Counted from the first letter of the stretch, positions 55,659 to 64,000 are shown. The stretch: DNA of 64,000 nucleotides from JAGVPT01 sp035505655 (GCA_035505655.1 DATJQP010000050.1:4459-68458), one strand, 5' to 3'. The notes: generated by a model not told the origin, from the letters alone. Program-made: numbers and translations.

Positions 55659-56298
55659 GAAAAGGAAGAGGGCGCAGTCCCTCGTCGCCGGAATCGACCT
55701 TGCCGGAAGTCCAAAGCGAAACACCGGCGTCTGTCTCTTGAAAGGGAAACGCATTCTGGAATGGGGAACGCTTTTTTCGGACGAAGAGATCGTGCGCTTC
55801 ATCGCAAGAACAAAACCGCATCTCATCGCCATCGATGCACCGCTGAACCTTCCCCCCGGGCGGAAAACGCTCGACGACCGGAACGGGGAGCACTTCAGAC
55901 CGTGCGACCGCGAGCTGATGAGACGGGGAATCCGTTTCTTCCCGATCACGCTCGGACCGATGCGGACTCTCACCGAACGGGGAATTTTCCTGAAGAATTA
56001 TTTTTCCCGGAGGGGATACAAGGTCATCGAGATGTATCCGGGGGCGGCTCAGGACGTCTGGGAGACAGGAAGGAAGCAGGATGGTCTGCCCCGGCTACTA
56101 AAGGGGCTGGAAGGCCTCGGCATCAAAGGGCTGGACAGGAAGATGAACGGTGACGAGCTCGACGCCGCGACCGGAGCGCTTGTCGGATATTGGTACCTTA
56201 AGGGAAAAGCTGAAGTGCTTGGAAATTTCGAAGAAGGTGCGATTGTCGTTCCACTCCCTCCCAAGTCAAGAATCACAAACTCCGGATCCTCCTCATGA
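55615..56298 (+). CDS. DUF429 family protein (predicted RNase H-like nuclease fold)
   Basis: About 227 residues. Family landmarks are VAGIDLAGSPK, LIAIDAPLNLP, FFPITLGPMRTL, KVIEMYPGAAQ and DELDAATGALVGYWYL; acidic residues in the first, second and last of these would sit in the RNase H-like active site. The exact function of DUF429 proteins is not established. The ATG at 55615 lies within the hutI 3' end and is the last plausible start before the conserved core. Its stop overlaps the ftcD start (ATGA), so it is part of the operon although no role in histidine breakdown is known. Confidence 0.85.
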   Translation: MSGRSSRTERSSNSRKRKRAQSLVAGIDLAGSPKRNTGVCLLKGKRILEWGTLFSDEEIVRFIARTKPHLIAIDAPLNLPPGRKTLDDRNGEHFRPCDRELMRRGIRFFPITLGPMRTLTERGIFLKNYFSRRGYKVIEMYPGAAQDVWETGRKQDGLPRLLKGLEGLGIKGLDRKMNGDELDAATGALVGYWYLKGKAEVLGNFEEGAIVVPLPPKSRITNSGSSS

Positions 56299-57314
56299 AC
56301 AAGATCGTCGAGTGCGTTCCAAATTTCAGCGAAGGGCGCAGCGCGGGGACCATCAAAGTCATCGCGGAGAGCATTGACAACGTCGAGGGGGTGAAGCTTC
56401 TCAACGTCGAACCGGACAAGGACTACAACAGAGTCGTCGTGACTTTTGTCGGAGAGCCGGATGGAGTCGCAGAGGCGGCATTCCGGTCGACGGAGGTAGC
56501 GGCGCGGATGATCGATATGGAGCGTCACAAGGGGGAGCACCCGCGGCTTGGAGCCGCGGATGTCGTACCGTTCATCCCTGTTTCCGGGGTGACGATGGCC
56601 GATTGCATCCGGGTCGCTAACGCCTACGGTAAGCGGGTCGCCTCCGAACTTCACATCCCGGTCTACCTCTACGAAGCGGCGGCGACATCCCCCGAGCGAA
56701 GGAACCTTTCGGACATCCGGCGCGGAGAGTACGAGGGGCTCGCGGAAAAGCTGGCAGATCCGAAATGGAAGCCCGACTACGGCGAGGCAAAATTCAACAA
56801 AAGGTCTGGGGCGACAGTGACCGGTGCGCGGAAGTTCCTTATCGCCTACAACGTCAACCTCAACACCGCCGACCTCGCCGTTGCGCAGGAGATCGCGATG
56901 CGGATTCGGGAGAGCGGCCGGCCGAAAAAGGACGCCGCCGGGAATGTTGTCAAGGATGCGCGGGGAGAGACGGTAAAAATCCCTGGCACCTTGAAAGCCG
57001 TCAAAGCGATGGGGGTCCTGGTGGAAAGGCTCGAAATCGTCCAGGTTTCGATCAACCTCGTCGATTACGAAACAACCCCGCCGCACGTTGCGTTTGAGGA
57101 GGTGAAGAAACAAGCGCGCACCCTCGGCGTCGACGCGACCGGGAGCGAAATCGTCGGGCTTACTCCTCTCAGTGCCCTGCTCATGGCGGGACGGTACTAC
57201 AATAGCGGCGAATCTTCCGAAGAACGTCTTCTCGCTGCCGCGGTCGAGCGCCTTGGACTCAGCCAGCTCGATTCGTTTGATCCTTCCAAGAAAGTGATCG
57301 AATATCAACTTTAG
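56295..57314 (+). CDS. ftcD: Glutamate formimidoyltransferase
   Basis: Transfers the formimino group of formiminoglutamate to tetrahydrofolate, releasing glutamate. A 339-residue stand-alone transferase domain: IVECVPNFSEGRSAGTI opens it, His82 in GEHPRLGAADVVPFIP matches the catalytic histidine, and SGATVTGARKFLIAYNVNLN leads the C-terminal half. It is followed by a separate cyclodeaminase gene; in animals the two are fused. It overlaps the DUF429 gene by 4 bases. Confidence 0.97.
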   Translation: MNKIVECVPNFSEGRSAGTIKVIAESIDNVEGVKLLNVEPDKDYNRVVVTFVGEPDGVAEAAFRSTEVAARMIDMERHKGEHPRLGAADVVPFIPVSGVTMADCIRVANAYGKRVASELHIPVYLYEAAATSPERRNLSDIRRGEYEGLAEKLADPKWKPDYGEAKFNKRSGATVTGARKFLIAYNVNLNTADLAVAQEIAMRIRESGRPKKDAAGNVVKDARGETVKIPGTLKAVKAMGVLVERLEIVQVSINLVDYETTPPHVAFEEVKKQARTLGVDATGSEIVGLTPLSALLMAGRYYNSGESSEERLLAAAVERLGLSQLDSFDPSKKVIEYQL

Positions 57315-57328
57315 TCTCCGGGAACCGT

Positions 57329-57976
57329 ATGCTGATGGAAAAGAGCGTCAATGAATTTGTCAACGAAGTAGCCTCCGCCACCCCGACGCCGGGGGGCGGG
57401 AGCGTCGCGGCACTCGCGGGAACTCTTGGCGCGGCTCTCACCGTGATGGTCTGCAACCTGACCATCGGAAGGAAGAAATATGCATCGGTGCAGAGCGAGA
57501 TGGAGGATGTTCTGAAACGGGCCGAGGGGCTCAGGAAGGATCTCGCTTCGCTGGTCGAAGAAGACACCCAGGCGTTTAACGAGTTCATGGCGGCGGTAGG
57601 GCTTCCGAAAGGAACCGAGGAAGAGCAGAAACGTCGGAGCGAGGCGATGCGTCAGGGAACGATCAAGGCGACGACGATTCCGCTCAGGGTGATGGAGCTG
57701 TGCGAAGCGGGGCTTTCGTGCGCCGCGGTTGCCGCGGAACGAGGAAACGTCAATTCGATCTCAGACGCCGGCGTTGCGGCACTTCTCCTTCACGCGGCCT
57801 GCGCCGGCGCGCTCCTCAATGTCCGAACGAACCTGCGGTCGCTCGGCGACCATCCCTTTGCACGGGAGAGCTCGACACGCGCCGATGGGATCGCGCACCG
57901 TGCCGGGGAGCTTTACGACAACGTGATCGCATACGTCTACCAAACGATTTCTCCCAAGAATTCTGAGAATGGATGA
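57329..57976 (+). CDS. fchA: Formiminotetrahydrofolate cyclodeaminase
   Basis: Cyclises 5-formimino-THF to methenyl-THF with loss of ammonia, completing the folate branch opened by FtcD. The 215-residue helical protein has the family N-terminus VNEFVNEVASATPTPGGGSV and AALAGTLGAALTVMVCNLTI, and GNVNSISDAGVAALLLHAA later. It starts 14 bases after ftcD, and its stop overlaps the hutG start (ATGA). Confidence 0.95.
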   Translation: MLMEKSVNEFVNEVASATPTPGGGSVAALAGTLGAALTVMVCNLTIGRKKYASVQSEMEDVLKRAEGLRKDLASLVEEDTQAFNEFMAAVGLPKGTEEEQKRRSEAMRQGTIKATTIPLRVMELCEAGLSCAAVAAERGNVNSISDAGVAALLLHAACAGALLNVRTNLRSLGDHPFARESSTRADGIAHRAGELYDNVIAYVYQTISPKNSENG

Positions 57977-58953
57977 CCATGGATAATGCCTGGAAACTGC
58001 TCAGCGACGCCCCCGATTCCGTCTTCTTCTCACGGAACGACGAGTCCGACCCGAGGATGGGGGATATCGTAAAGCGGCAGCGGGAGAACTTCACCCCCGA
58101 CGTGAACATAGGGATCGTCGGCATGGCGGAGGACGAAGGAGTACGCCGGAACCGCGGCCGGGTCGGCGCGAAAGAAGGGCCGAACGAGATCCGGAAGGCC
58201 TTCTATAAATGTACCCCCTTCGCCCTGTCGAAGAGCAAGCAGGTTTCGGACCTCTCGATCTTCGATTTCGGCAATATCAAGACCGGCGCGAGCCTCGAGG
58301 AGACCCACCAGCGGACGCAGACCGTCCTCGAGATGCTCACCGCGAACAACATCCTGCCGATCGTTCTTGGCGGCGGGCACGACGCGACCTTCCCTTCCTT
58401 CCTCGCGTTCGCGAAGAAGGCGGCGACCGCCGGCGCCATCAACATCGACACGCACCTCTGTTTCCGCAAGTCCGATCCCCATCGGAACAACGGAACGGCG
58501 TACCGGCAGATCCTTGACTGGACCCACAGTCCCCTCGCGGCGATGAACTACGTACAGATCGGGGCGCAATCGTTCGCCAACGCCAGGGAGCATTACGAAG
58601 AGCTCACCGACCGGGGCGCGACGGTTTTCACGCTCGATGAAGTGAGGAGGGAGAAGATCGAAAAAATCCTCGACCTCGCATACGAGATCGCTTCGAACTC
58701 CACCGAGCGACTTTACGTCAGCTTCGACCTCGATTCCGTGCAAGGATGCGATGCGCCCGGTGTCAGCGCCTCCTATCCCACGGGGCTGAGGGCCAACGAG
58801 ATTCTCAAGGCGGCTCACTTCGCGGGGACACGTCATAAAACGAGAGCGATCGACATCGTCGAAGTGAACCCGAAATACGACTTCGACGGGAGGACGAGCA
58901 AGCTCGCGGCGTACATCATGATGTATTTCCTCGCCGGCGTCGCAAACCGATAA
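57973..58953 (+). CDS. hutG: Formimidoylglutamase-like ureohydrolase with altered metal site
   Basis: A 326-residue member of the arginase/agmatinase/formimidoylglutamase superfamily, which uses two Mn2+ ions. GGGHD (His136), Asp159 and His161 (INIDTHLCFR), Asp252 and Asp254 (VSFDLDSVQG) and Glu297 (VEVNP) are present. The third residue of the usual D-x-H-x-D motif is Cys163 (codon TGT at 58459), where the family has a metal-binding Asp. HutG would hydrolyse formiminoglutamate to formamide and glutamate, the alternative to FtcD/FchA. The context supports this, but activity is uncertain given Cys163. It overlaps fchA by 4 bases; a second ATG two codons in is an alternative start. Confidence 0.85.
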   Translation: MTMDNAWKLLSDAPDSVFFSRNDESDPRMGDIVKRQRENFTPDVNIGIVGMAEDEGVRRNRGRVGAKEGPNEIRKAFYKCTPFALSKSKQVSDLSIFDFGNIKTGASLEETHQRTQTVLEMLTANNILPIVLGGGHDATFPSFLAFAKKAATAGAINIDTHLCFRKSDPHRNNGTAYRQILDWTHSPLAAMNYVQIGAQSFANAREHYEELTDRGATVFTLDEVRREKIEKILDLAYEIASNSTERLYVSFDLDSVQGCDAPGVSASYPTGLRANEILKAAHFAGTRHKTRAIDIVEVNPKYDFDGRTSKLAAYIMMYFLAGVANR

Positions 58954-59300
58954 AATCGTTTCTTCTTCTTGCTCTTTCGCAAATTCTCCTCCTTCCACAT
59001 TCGAATGAGTCAACGGCCTTGTTTGTTTTTCTTTTTTCTTATCTCTGACCTCTTCTGTCTTGCTCTTGAAACCTTGCAACTCCCTCCTCAAAGTGGTATC
59101 TTAAGGAAGAAAAATGCCCACGACGAGTTCGGGGCTTTTTCGTTAAAGGCGGTCTGGCAGCGCCGCCGTTCACCAGGGGTCACAGGTTCTCGAGTTTCCG
59201 GTCCAAAGTCCAAGGTCATCACGATCGTTGAGATGATACTCAGTCGTTCTCCTCTCTTAGCTCTTGATTCTTACCACCTGCTTTCCGCGGGGACGGTGCG
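58954..59300. other. Intergenic region between hutG and lepA
   Basis: No gene. The first half is a T/C-rich low-complexity run (about 58966-59065), and GGTCCAAAGTCCAAGGTCAT at about 59199-59218 belongs to the same word family as the repeats near 517-575. A lepA promoter candidate lies at 59074-59102. A weak GGCGG/CCGCC hairpin is near 59150-59170. No convincing terminator for the hut operon was found. Confidence 0.5.
59074..59102 (+). promoter_or_regulatory. Putative promoter of the lepA-lepB-lepB operon
   Basis: TTGCAA (59074-59079), 17 bases, TATCTT (59097-59102). The leader to the lepA ATG would be about 190 bases. The same TATCTT -10 appears in two other candidates in this window. Confidence 0.45.
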
Positions 59301-61103
59301 ATGAATCACCTTCGCAATTTCTGCATCATCGCCCATATTGACCACGGCAAGTCGACGCTCGCCGACCGCCTGCTCGAGCTGACGGGGACCATCACCCAGC
59401 GCGACCTCGTCGTCAACCAGGTGCTCGACGACATGGACCTCGAGCAGGAGCGTGGGATCACGATCAAGCTTCACGCCATCCAGATGCGGTACACCGCGAA
59501 GGACGGAAACGACTACGTCCTTAATCTTATCGACACCCCCGGCCATGTCGATTTTACGTACGAGGTTTCCCGGTCGCTCGCTGCCTGCGAAGGGGCCATT
59601 CTTGTCGTCGACGCATCGCAGGGGGTCGAGGCGCAGACGATCAGCAATCTCTACCTCGCGATCGATGCGGGGCTGGAGATCATCCCGGTCATCAACAAGG
59701 TCGACCTCCCCTCGGCGAAGACGATGATCGACACGGTGAAGCACGAGATCGTAAGCCTCATCGGCTGCAAGGAGGAGGATATCCTTCTCGCGAGCGCCAA
59801 GACGAAACTCGGCATCGAGGAGATTCTCGAGGCGGTTGTCGCACGGATCCCGCCTCCGAAGGGGGATGCCACAAAGCCGCTGCAGGCACTGATCTTCGAC
59901 TCTCTCTTCGATTCGTACCGCGGATCCGTCGCCTACCTCAGGGTCGTCCAGGGAACGCTGAAGGAGAAAGACAAGATCAGGTTCTTCTCCAACGGGAAGA
60001 ACGCCGAAGCAGAGGAAGTCGGAATTCTCGAGATGAAGCGGAAGCGGACGGGGAGCCTTACGGCGGGGGACGTCGGGTACCTCATCGCCGGCCTGAAGGA
60101 TGTCCACGACACCAAGGTCGGAGACACGGTAACGACGGCGGCGAACGGCGCTGCCGAGCCTCTCCCGGGCTACAAGGAAGTGAAGCCGATGGTCTTCAGC
60201 GGCCTCTACCCGACCAACAGCGACGATTTCGCCGAGCTGCGGGACTCGCTGGAGAAGCTCCACATGAACGACGCGTCGCTCGTCTTCGAGCCCGAATCAT
60301 CGACGGCGCTCGGGTTCGGATTCCGCGCCGGGTTCCTCGGCCTCCTGCACATGGAGATCATCCAGGAGCGCCTCGAGCGGGAGTACAATCAGAACCTCAT
60401 CACGACGGTCCCCAACGTCGAATACAGGGTGACAAAGACGAACCGCGAAGTCGTGAGAGTCGACAATCCCGCCGAGATGCCCCCGACCGGGAGCATCGAG
60501 AAGATCGAGGAACCGTACATCAAGGCGCAGATCATCACCCCGACGGAATATATCGGGAACATCATGAAGCTCTGCATGGACCGTCGGGGTATCTACAAGA
60601 ATACGAACTACCTCGACCCGACACGCGCAGACATCACGTACGAATTTCCCCTCTCCGAGATCATTTTCGATTTCTACGACAAGCTGAAGTCGCTCACCCG
60701 CGGCTATGCCTCGCTCGACTACGAGTACATCGACTACCGCGAATCCGACCTCGTGAAACTCGACATCCTTCTCAACACCGAGCCGGTCGACGCCCTTTCG
60801 ACGATCGTCCATCGGGAGAAGGCCTACGATGTGGGAAGAAAGCTTTGCAGTAAGTTGAAAGAGCTTATTCCCCGTCAAATGTTCGAGGTGGTTATCCAGG
60901 CGGCGATCGGGAGCAAGGTCATCGCGCGCACTTCGGTCTCCGCTATGCGGAAGAATGTCCTGGCGAAATGCTATGGCGGCGACATCACACGGAAGAGGAA
61001 ACTCCTCGAGAAACAAAAGGAAGGCAAGAAGCGTATGAAACAGGTGGGGAGAGTGGAATTGCCACAGGAGGCCTTTCTGGCAGTGCTTTCCATGACCGAG
61101 TAG
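59301..61103 (+). CDS. lepA: Elongation factor 4 (back-translocase LepA)
   Basis: A 600-residue ribosome-associated GTPase. It opens MNHLRNFCIIAHIDHGKST; GITIKLHAIQM, DTPGHVDFTYE and NKVDLPSAK are G2-G4. FGFRAGFLGLLHMEI lies in the middle domain, and the EF4-specific C-terminal domain ends KKRMKQVGRVELPQEAFLAV. The only upstream Shine-Dalgarno-like element is GGGGA. Signal peptidase downstream is a very common lepA-lepB pairing. Confidence 0.98.
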   Translation: MNHLRNFCIIAHIDHGKSTLADRLLELTGTITQRDLVVNQVLDDMDLEQERGITIKLHAIQMRYTAKDGNDYVLNLIDTPGHVDFTYEVSRSLAACEGAILVVDASQGVEAQTISNLYLAIDAGLEIIPVINKVDLPSAKTMIDTVKHEIVSLIGCKEEDILLASAKTKLGIEEILEAVVARIPPPKGDATKPLQALIFDSLFDSYRGSVAYLRVVQGTLKEKDKIRFFSNGKNAEAEEVGILEMKRKRTGSLTAGDVGYLIAGLKDVHDTKVGDTVTTAANGAAEPLPGYKEVKPMVFSGLYPTNSDDFAELRDSLEKLHMNDASLVFEPESSTALGFGFRAGFLGLLHMEIIQERLEREYNQNLITTVPNVEYRVTKTNREVVRVDNPAEMPPTGSIEKIEEPYIKAQIITPTEYIGNIMKLCMDRRGIYKNTNYLDPTRADITYEFPLSEIIFDFYDKLKSLTRGYASLDYEYIDYRESDLVKLDILLNTEPVDALSTIVHREKAYDVGRKLCSKLKELIPRQMFEVVIQAAIGSKVIARTSVSAMRKNVLAKCYGGDITRKRKLLEKQKEGKKRMKQVGRVELPQEAFLAVLSMTE

Positions 61104-61140
61104 CATACAGAATACAGGAGACAGTAAAGATAACAGATCG
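61104..61140 (+). repeat. Intergenic word repeat after lepA
   Basis: ATACAGAATACAGGAGACAG at about 61105-61124 nearly repeats the sequence at 413-437 near ssb, on the same strand. It lies in the 106-base lepA-lepB gap. Confidence 0.6.
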
Positions 61141-61209
61141 CCAGAGGGCAGAGGTCGGAACTCTGCCTCTTGAGCGAATTCTCTCAACAGTCTATGGTTC
61201 AACACGAAC

Positions 61210-62106
61210 ATGGCACAACAAGATAAGAAATCGCAGCCGGCTGTTCCGTTCTCGAGGAAGGTGAAGGACTTCCTACGCGAGGCGGCAATCGTCATCATAG
61301 GATTCCTTCTCCTCAACAACTTCGTCATTGCGTCGTTCATGGTGCCGACCGGGTCGATGGAGAACGAGGTGATGACCGGCGATTTTCTCATGGTGAACAA
61401 GTTCATCTACGGCGGTTGCTCCCCGCGCAACATCCCCTTCACCGACGTTCGCCTCCCATGGTTTCGTTTGCCGGCGTTCAAGTCGGTCCAGCGGGGCGAC
61501 GTCATCGTTTTTGAATTCCCGGGATACCGTGAAGAGGTCCACCCCGAAGCCTTCACGTACTACCTTAAGCGGTGCATGGGGGTATCCGGCGACACGCTCC
61601 AGATCATCAATCGGGTCGTCTATGTCAACGGCCAGCGCGCTCCGCTCCCGAGGAACATGAAATTCAACTACCCCCGGATTCTGCCTCCCGGATACGCCGA
61701 CGAGAGAATCTTCCCGCCCGGATCCCCGTTCAACGAGGACAATTACGGACCGGTCGTCATCCCGTTCAAAGGGATGCGGATCAAACTTTCGCCCGACAAC
61801 CTGAAGACGTGGGACACGTTCATCCAGCGGGAAGGCCATCTCGCGACCGTCGGACCGAACAGAGGGATGCTTATCGACGGTACGCCGAACGACACCTACG
61901 TCGTTGCTCGCGACTACCTCTTCGGCATGGGAGACAACCGGGACAACAGTCTCGACAGCCGGTTCTGGGGTTTCGTCCCGAGAGACAACATCGTCGGGAC
62001 GCCGATGATCGTCTATTGGTCGTGGGACACCGATATTTCGATCTTCAACATTTTTGAGAAGCTGATGTCGGTGCGTCTCAACCGCATCGGGACCCTCATT
62101 CGCTAG
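61210..62106 (+). CDS. lepB: Signal peptidase I (first copy)
   Basis: A 298-residue membrane protease that cleaves signal peptides in the periplasm. A single N-terminal membrane segment (AAIVIIGFLLLNNFVIASFM) precedes Ser49 in VPTGSMENEV; the general base is Lys120 in YYLKRCMGVSGDTL. The box GMGDNRDNSLDSRFWGFVP is present. The insert between the catalytic regions is longer than in minimal enzymes. It is followed 11 bases later by a second copy of equal length. Confidence 0.96.
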   Translation: MAQQDKKSQPAVPFSRKVKDFLREAAIVIIGFLLLNNFVIASFMVPTGSMENEVMTGDFLMVNKFIYGGCSPRNIPFTDVRLPWFRLPAFKSVQRGDVIVFEFPGYREEVHPEAFTYYLKRCMGVSGDTLQIINRVVYVNGQRAPLPRNMKFNYPRILPPGYADERIFPPGSPFNEDNYGPVVIPFKGMRIKLSPDNLKTWDTFIQREGHLATVGPNRGMLIDGTPNDTYVVARDYLFGMGDNRDNSLDSRFWGFVPRDNIVGTPMIVYWSWDTDISIFNIFEKLMSVRLNRIGTLIR

Positions 62107-62117
62107 CCGTCACCCCT

Positions 62118-63014
62118 GTGTCTCTGGAAGGCAATGACGCGAAGAGGGCGGTGCCGCTACGGCGGGGCCCGGGCGACTACCTGGTCACCATCGGCGCAAC
62201 CCTCGTCATCGCCCTCTTCCTGAAAGTGTTCGTCGTCGAGGCGTTTCGTATCCCGAGCGCCTCGATGGAGAACACCCTCCGCATCGGCGACTTCCTCTTC
62301 GTCAACAAATTTCTTTACGGGGGGTCAAGTCCGAAGTATCTTCCCTTCACCCGCATCGCAATTCCTCATTTCCGTCTCCCAGGACTTGTCTCTCCGAGGC
62401 GGGGAGACGTCATCGTCTTCGAGTATCCGGGGGACCGCGACGAGGTTCAGGCACCCCCCGGGGTTAATTATGTCAAGCGGTGCGTTGCCTTGCCAGGTGA
62501 CACGCTCCTTGTCCTGGATAAGGTCGTTTTCGTCAATGGACGCGAGTACCTCCTTCCACCCACCGCATGTGTCGCTCCGCGGAGCGAATTCCTTCCCCAC
62601 GAACCCTATGGGTTCATCTTCCCGAAAGGGAGCCCATTCAACCCCGACTACTACGGTCCGATCGTCGTGCCTTTCAGGGGGATGGAACTACGGCTCTCGC
62701 CACGAACGATCGACGGCTGGATGACGTTTATAGAACGTGAAGGACACACGGTGAGCAAGGAAGGTGACTCGGAAATCCTCATCGACGGCCTCGCCACTGG
62801 CGAGTACACCGTCGAGCGGGATTACCTCTTCATGATGGGGGATAACCGGGACAACAGCCTTGACAGCAGGTACTGGGGTTTTGTGCCGGAAGAAAACATC
62901 GTGGGAAAAGCGATGTTCGTCTATTGGTCGTGGGATACATCGATTCCCCTCACCAGCGTTTCAGAGAAATTTTCCGCCATCCGGTGGTCGAGAATCGGGA
63001 CCCTCGTTCGCTGA
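62118..63014 (+). CDS. lepB: Signal peptidase I (second copy)
   Basis: Also 298 residues and collinear with the first copy: Ser49 in IPSASMENTL, Lys120 in NYVKRCVALPGDTL and MMGDNRDNSLDSRYWGFVP. Both end in a similar RIGTLxR. The N-terminal membrane segment and the loop around residue 145-165 differ most. The start is GTG at 62118 without a clear Shine-Dalgarno site; a GTG at 62151 is an alternative. Both catalytic pairs are intact, so both may be active, possibly with different preferences (inference). Confidence 0.95.
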   Translation: MSLEGNDAKRAVPLRRGPGDYLVTIGATLVIALFLKVFVVEAFRIPSASMENTLRIGDFLFVNKFLYGGSSPKYLPFTRIAIPHFRLPGLVSPRRGDVIVFEYPGDRDEVQAPPGVNYVKRCVALPGDTLLVLDKVVFVNGREYLLPPTACVAPRSEFLPHEPYGFIFPKGSPFNPDYYGPIVVPFRGMELRLSPRTIDGWMTFIEREGHTVSKEGDSEILIDGLATGEYTVERDYLFMMGDNRDNSLDSRYWGFVPEENIVGKAMFVYWSWDTSIPLTSVSEKFSAIRWSRIGTLVR

Positions 63015-63089
63015 CCCTATGGAGCGTGCGCGGATGAAACGCGCGGCTCCTGTCACCGCCATCCACCGTCGGAAAAAATCCTGGTCGAC

Positions 63090-64000
63090 ATGGCAAGTCT
63101 CTATCTCCATATTCCGTACTGTGAGAAGAAGTGCGTCTACTGCGACTTCTACTCGATCGAAAACATGCAGACGATGGAACTCTTTCTCCAGTCGCTTGAG
63201 ACGGAGATCTCCCTCTATGCCGACCGGTACGCCTCCGCCGAGAGCTTCGAAACGATTTTTCTCGGGGGCGGAACTCCGTCGCTCCTTCCCCCCTCTGTGC
63301 TCGGCCATCTCCTCGACACGCTCAGGGGCCGGTTTCGCGTTGAGAACGGCGCGGAGATCACGGTGGAAACAAATCCCGGCACCGTCGACCGCGCAAAGCT
63401 CCGGTCATACCGGGAGTTGGGGGTCAACCGGCTGAGCATCGGGATACAATCGTTTCATGAAGAAGAGCTCAGGTTCCTGAGCCGCATTCATACCGCTGAC
63501 GAAGCGCGCCGGTGTGTGGGCGATGCCTACGACGCCGGTTTCGACAACGTCAGCATCGACCTCATCTTCGCCCTTCCTCAACAGACTACGGCACGATGGA
63601 AGGAAAATATGGAGGAGGGCCTTCGGCTCGGGCCGAAGCATATTTCGGCGTACGGCCTCATCGTTGAAGAGCATACTCCTCTCTTCACGATGGTGAAAGA
63701 AGGTGCGGTGAAAACGGCCTCCGAAGAGACCGATTCCCGGATGTACGAGGAGACGATGGCGTTCATGGAAGGACACGGGTACGGGCACTACGAGATCTCC
63801 AACTATGCCCTCCCGGGATACGAATGCCGTCACAACAAGAACTACTGGAATCACTCAAACTATCTCGGGTTCGGACCGTCGGCTCATTCGTTCTGGAAGG
63901 AGAGCTCATCCGGAGGATACCGCTGGTGGAATGCGCGGAGCATAAGTCAGTACTGCGAGAATCTCTCCGCGGGTAAGCTTCCTGTCGCCGGGACGGAAGG
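63090..64000 (+). CDS. hemW: HemW-like radical SAM protein (3' end outside window)
   Basis: The first 303 residues are visible. MASLYLHIPYCEKKCVYCDF carries the radical-SAM cysteines Cys11, Cys15 and Cys18; FLGGGTPSLLPP, ETNPGTVDRAKL and GVNRLSIGIQSFHEEE follow, and RHNKNYWN is the HNxxYW motif typical of HemW and lacking in true HemN. HemW proteins are heme chaperones rather than coproporphyrinogen dehydrogenases. The ATG at 63090 starts right at the conserved N-terminus; its Shine-Dalgarno site is weak. It lies 75 bases after the second lepB. Confidence 0.93.
   Translation, partial: MASLYLHIPYCEKKCVYCDFYSIENMQTMELFLQSLETEISLYADRYASAESFETIFLGGGTPSLLPPSVLGHLLDTLRGRFRVENGAEITVETNPGTVDRAKLRSYRELGVNRLSIGIQSFHEEELRFLSRIHTADEARRCVGDAYDAGFDNVSIDLIFALPQQTTARWKENMEEGLRLGPKHISAYGLIVEEHTPLFTMVKEGAVKTASEETDSRMYEETMAFMEGHGYGHYEISNYALPGYECRHNKNYWNHSNYLGFGPSAHSFWKESSSGGYRWWNARSISQYCENLSAGKLPVAGTE

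Noticed and set aside
62860..63435. 191-codon plus-strand frame across the second lepB end and hemW start
   Set aside because: It is out of frame with both real genes, whose motifs are unambiguous.

Overview
The window looks like a chromosomal contig from a G+C-rich member of the Bacteroidota/Chlorobiota/Ignavibacteriota assemblage. The main evidence is three proteins ending in type IX secretion (T9SS) sorting domains, two of them with the YPNPFNP signature, plus a PorV/PorQ-type outer-membrane protein and a TonB-dependent receptor with a carboxypeptidase-regulatory N-terminus. Promoters that can be read are of the ordinary TTGnnn-N17-TATnTT type with clear Shine-Dalgarno sites, rather than the TAnnTTTG type of Bacteroidetes proper. 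That favours a deep branch such as Ignavibacteria. This placement is inference.

Layout. 1-14.3 kb (minus strand): the start of ssb, then secreted and outer-membrane proteins. These are a beta-propeller protein, an M6-type metalloprotease with a T9SS tail, a three-gene unit (TonB-dependent receptor, 1094-aa T9SS-type protein, PorV-like barrel), and an Asp-box protein with a T9SS tail. 14.3-17.3 kb (minus): a class V aminotransferase and serA, probably serine synthesis, plus a tiny coupled ORF. 17.7-51.0 kb (minus): ysxC and then one nearly unbroken transcription/translation super-cluster. In transcription order this is tRNA-Thr, -Tyr, -Gly, -Thr, rpmG, tRNA-Trp, secE, nusG, rplKAJL, rpoBC, then rpsL, rpsG, fusA, tuf, the S10, spc and alpha operons, ending at rplQ. 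A tRNA-Gln gene sits inside the spc operon. 51.5-59 kb (plus): a cold-shock protein with a long structured leader, then an adenosine-specific kinase family gene and a histidine-degradation cluster (hutU, a small Cys-rich protein, hutI, a DUF429 gene, ftcD, fchA, hutG). 59-64 kb (plus): lepA, two tandem signal peptidase I genes, and the start of hemW.

How the genes work together. The middle is housekeeping: ribosome, RNA polymerase, elongation factors and the Sec channel. The left end exports and assembles surface proteins. The hut cluster carries urocanate to glutamate and contains both known fates of formiminoglutamate (transfer to folate by FtcD/FchA, hydrolysis by HutG), but HutG has Cys where the family has a metal-binding Asp. 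No histidine ammonia-lyase is in the window.

Most unusual. In the tRNA-Thr/Gly part of the tRNA array (50.24-50.63 kb), three G+C-rich palindromes each sit beside an exact direct duplication of 26, 27 or 48 bp that copies part of a tRNA gene. This looks like a family of small palindromic insertions that duplicate tRNA ends. Other points of interest are low-complexity 'word' repeats in several intergenic gaps, the TonB-receptor/T9SS-protein/PorV operon, two small coupled ORFs, and a structured leader upstream of the cold-shock gene.
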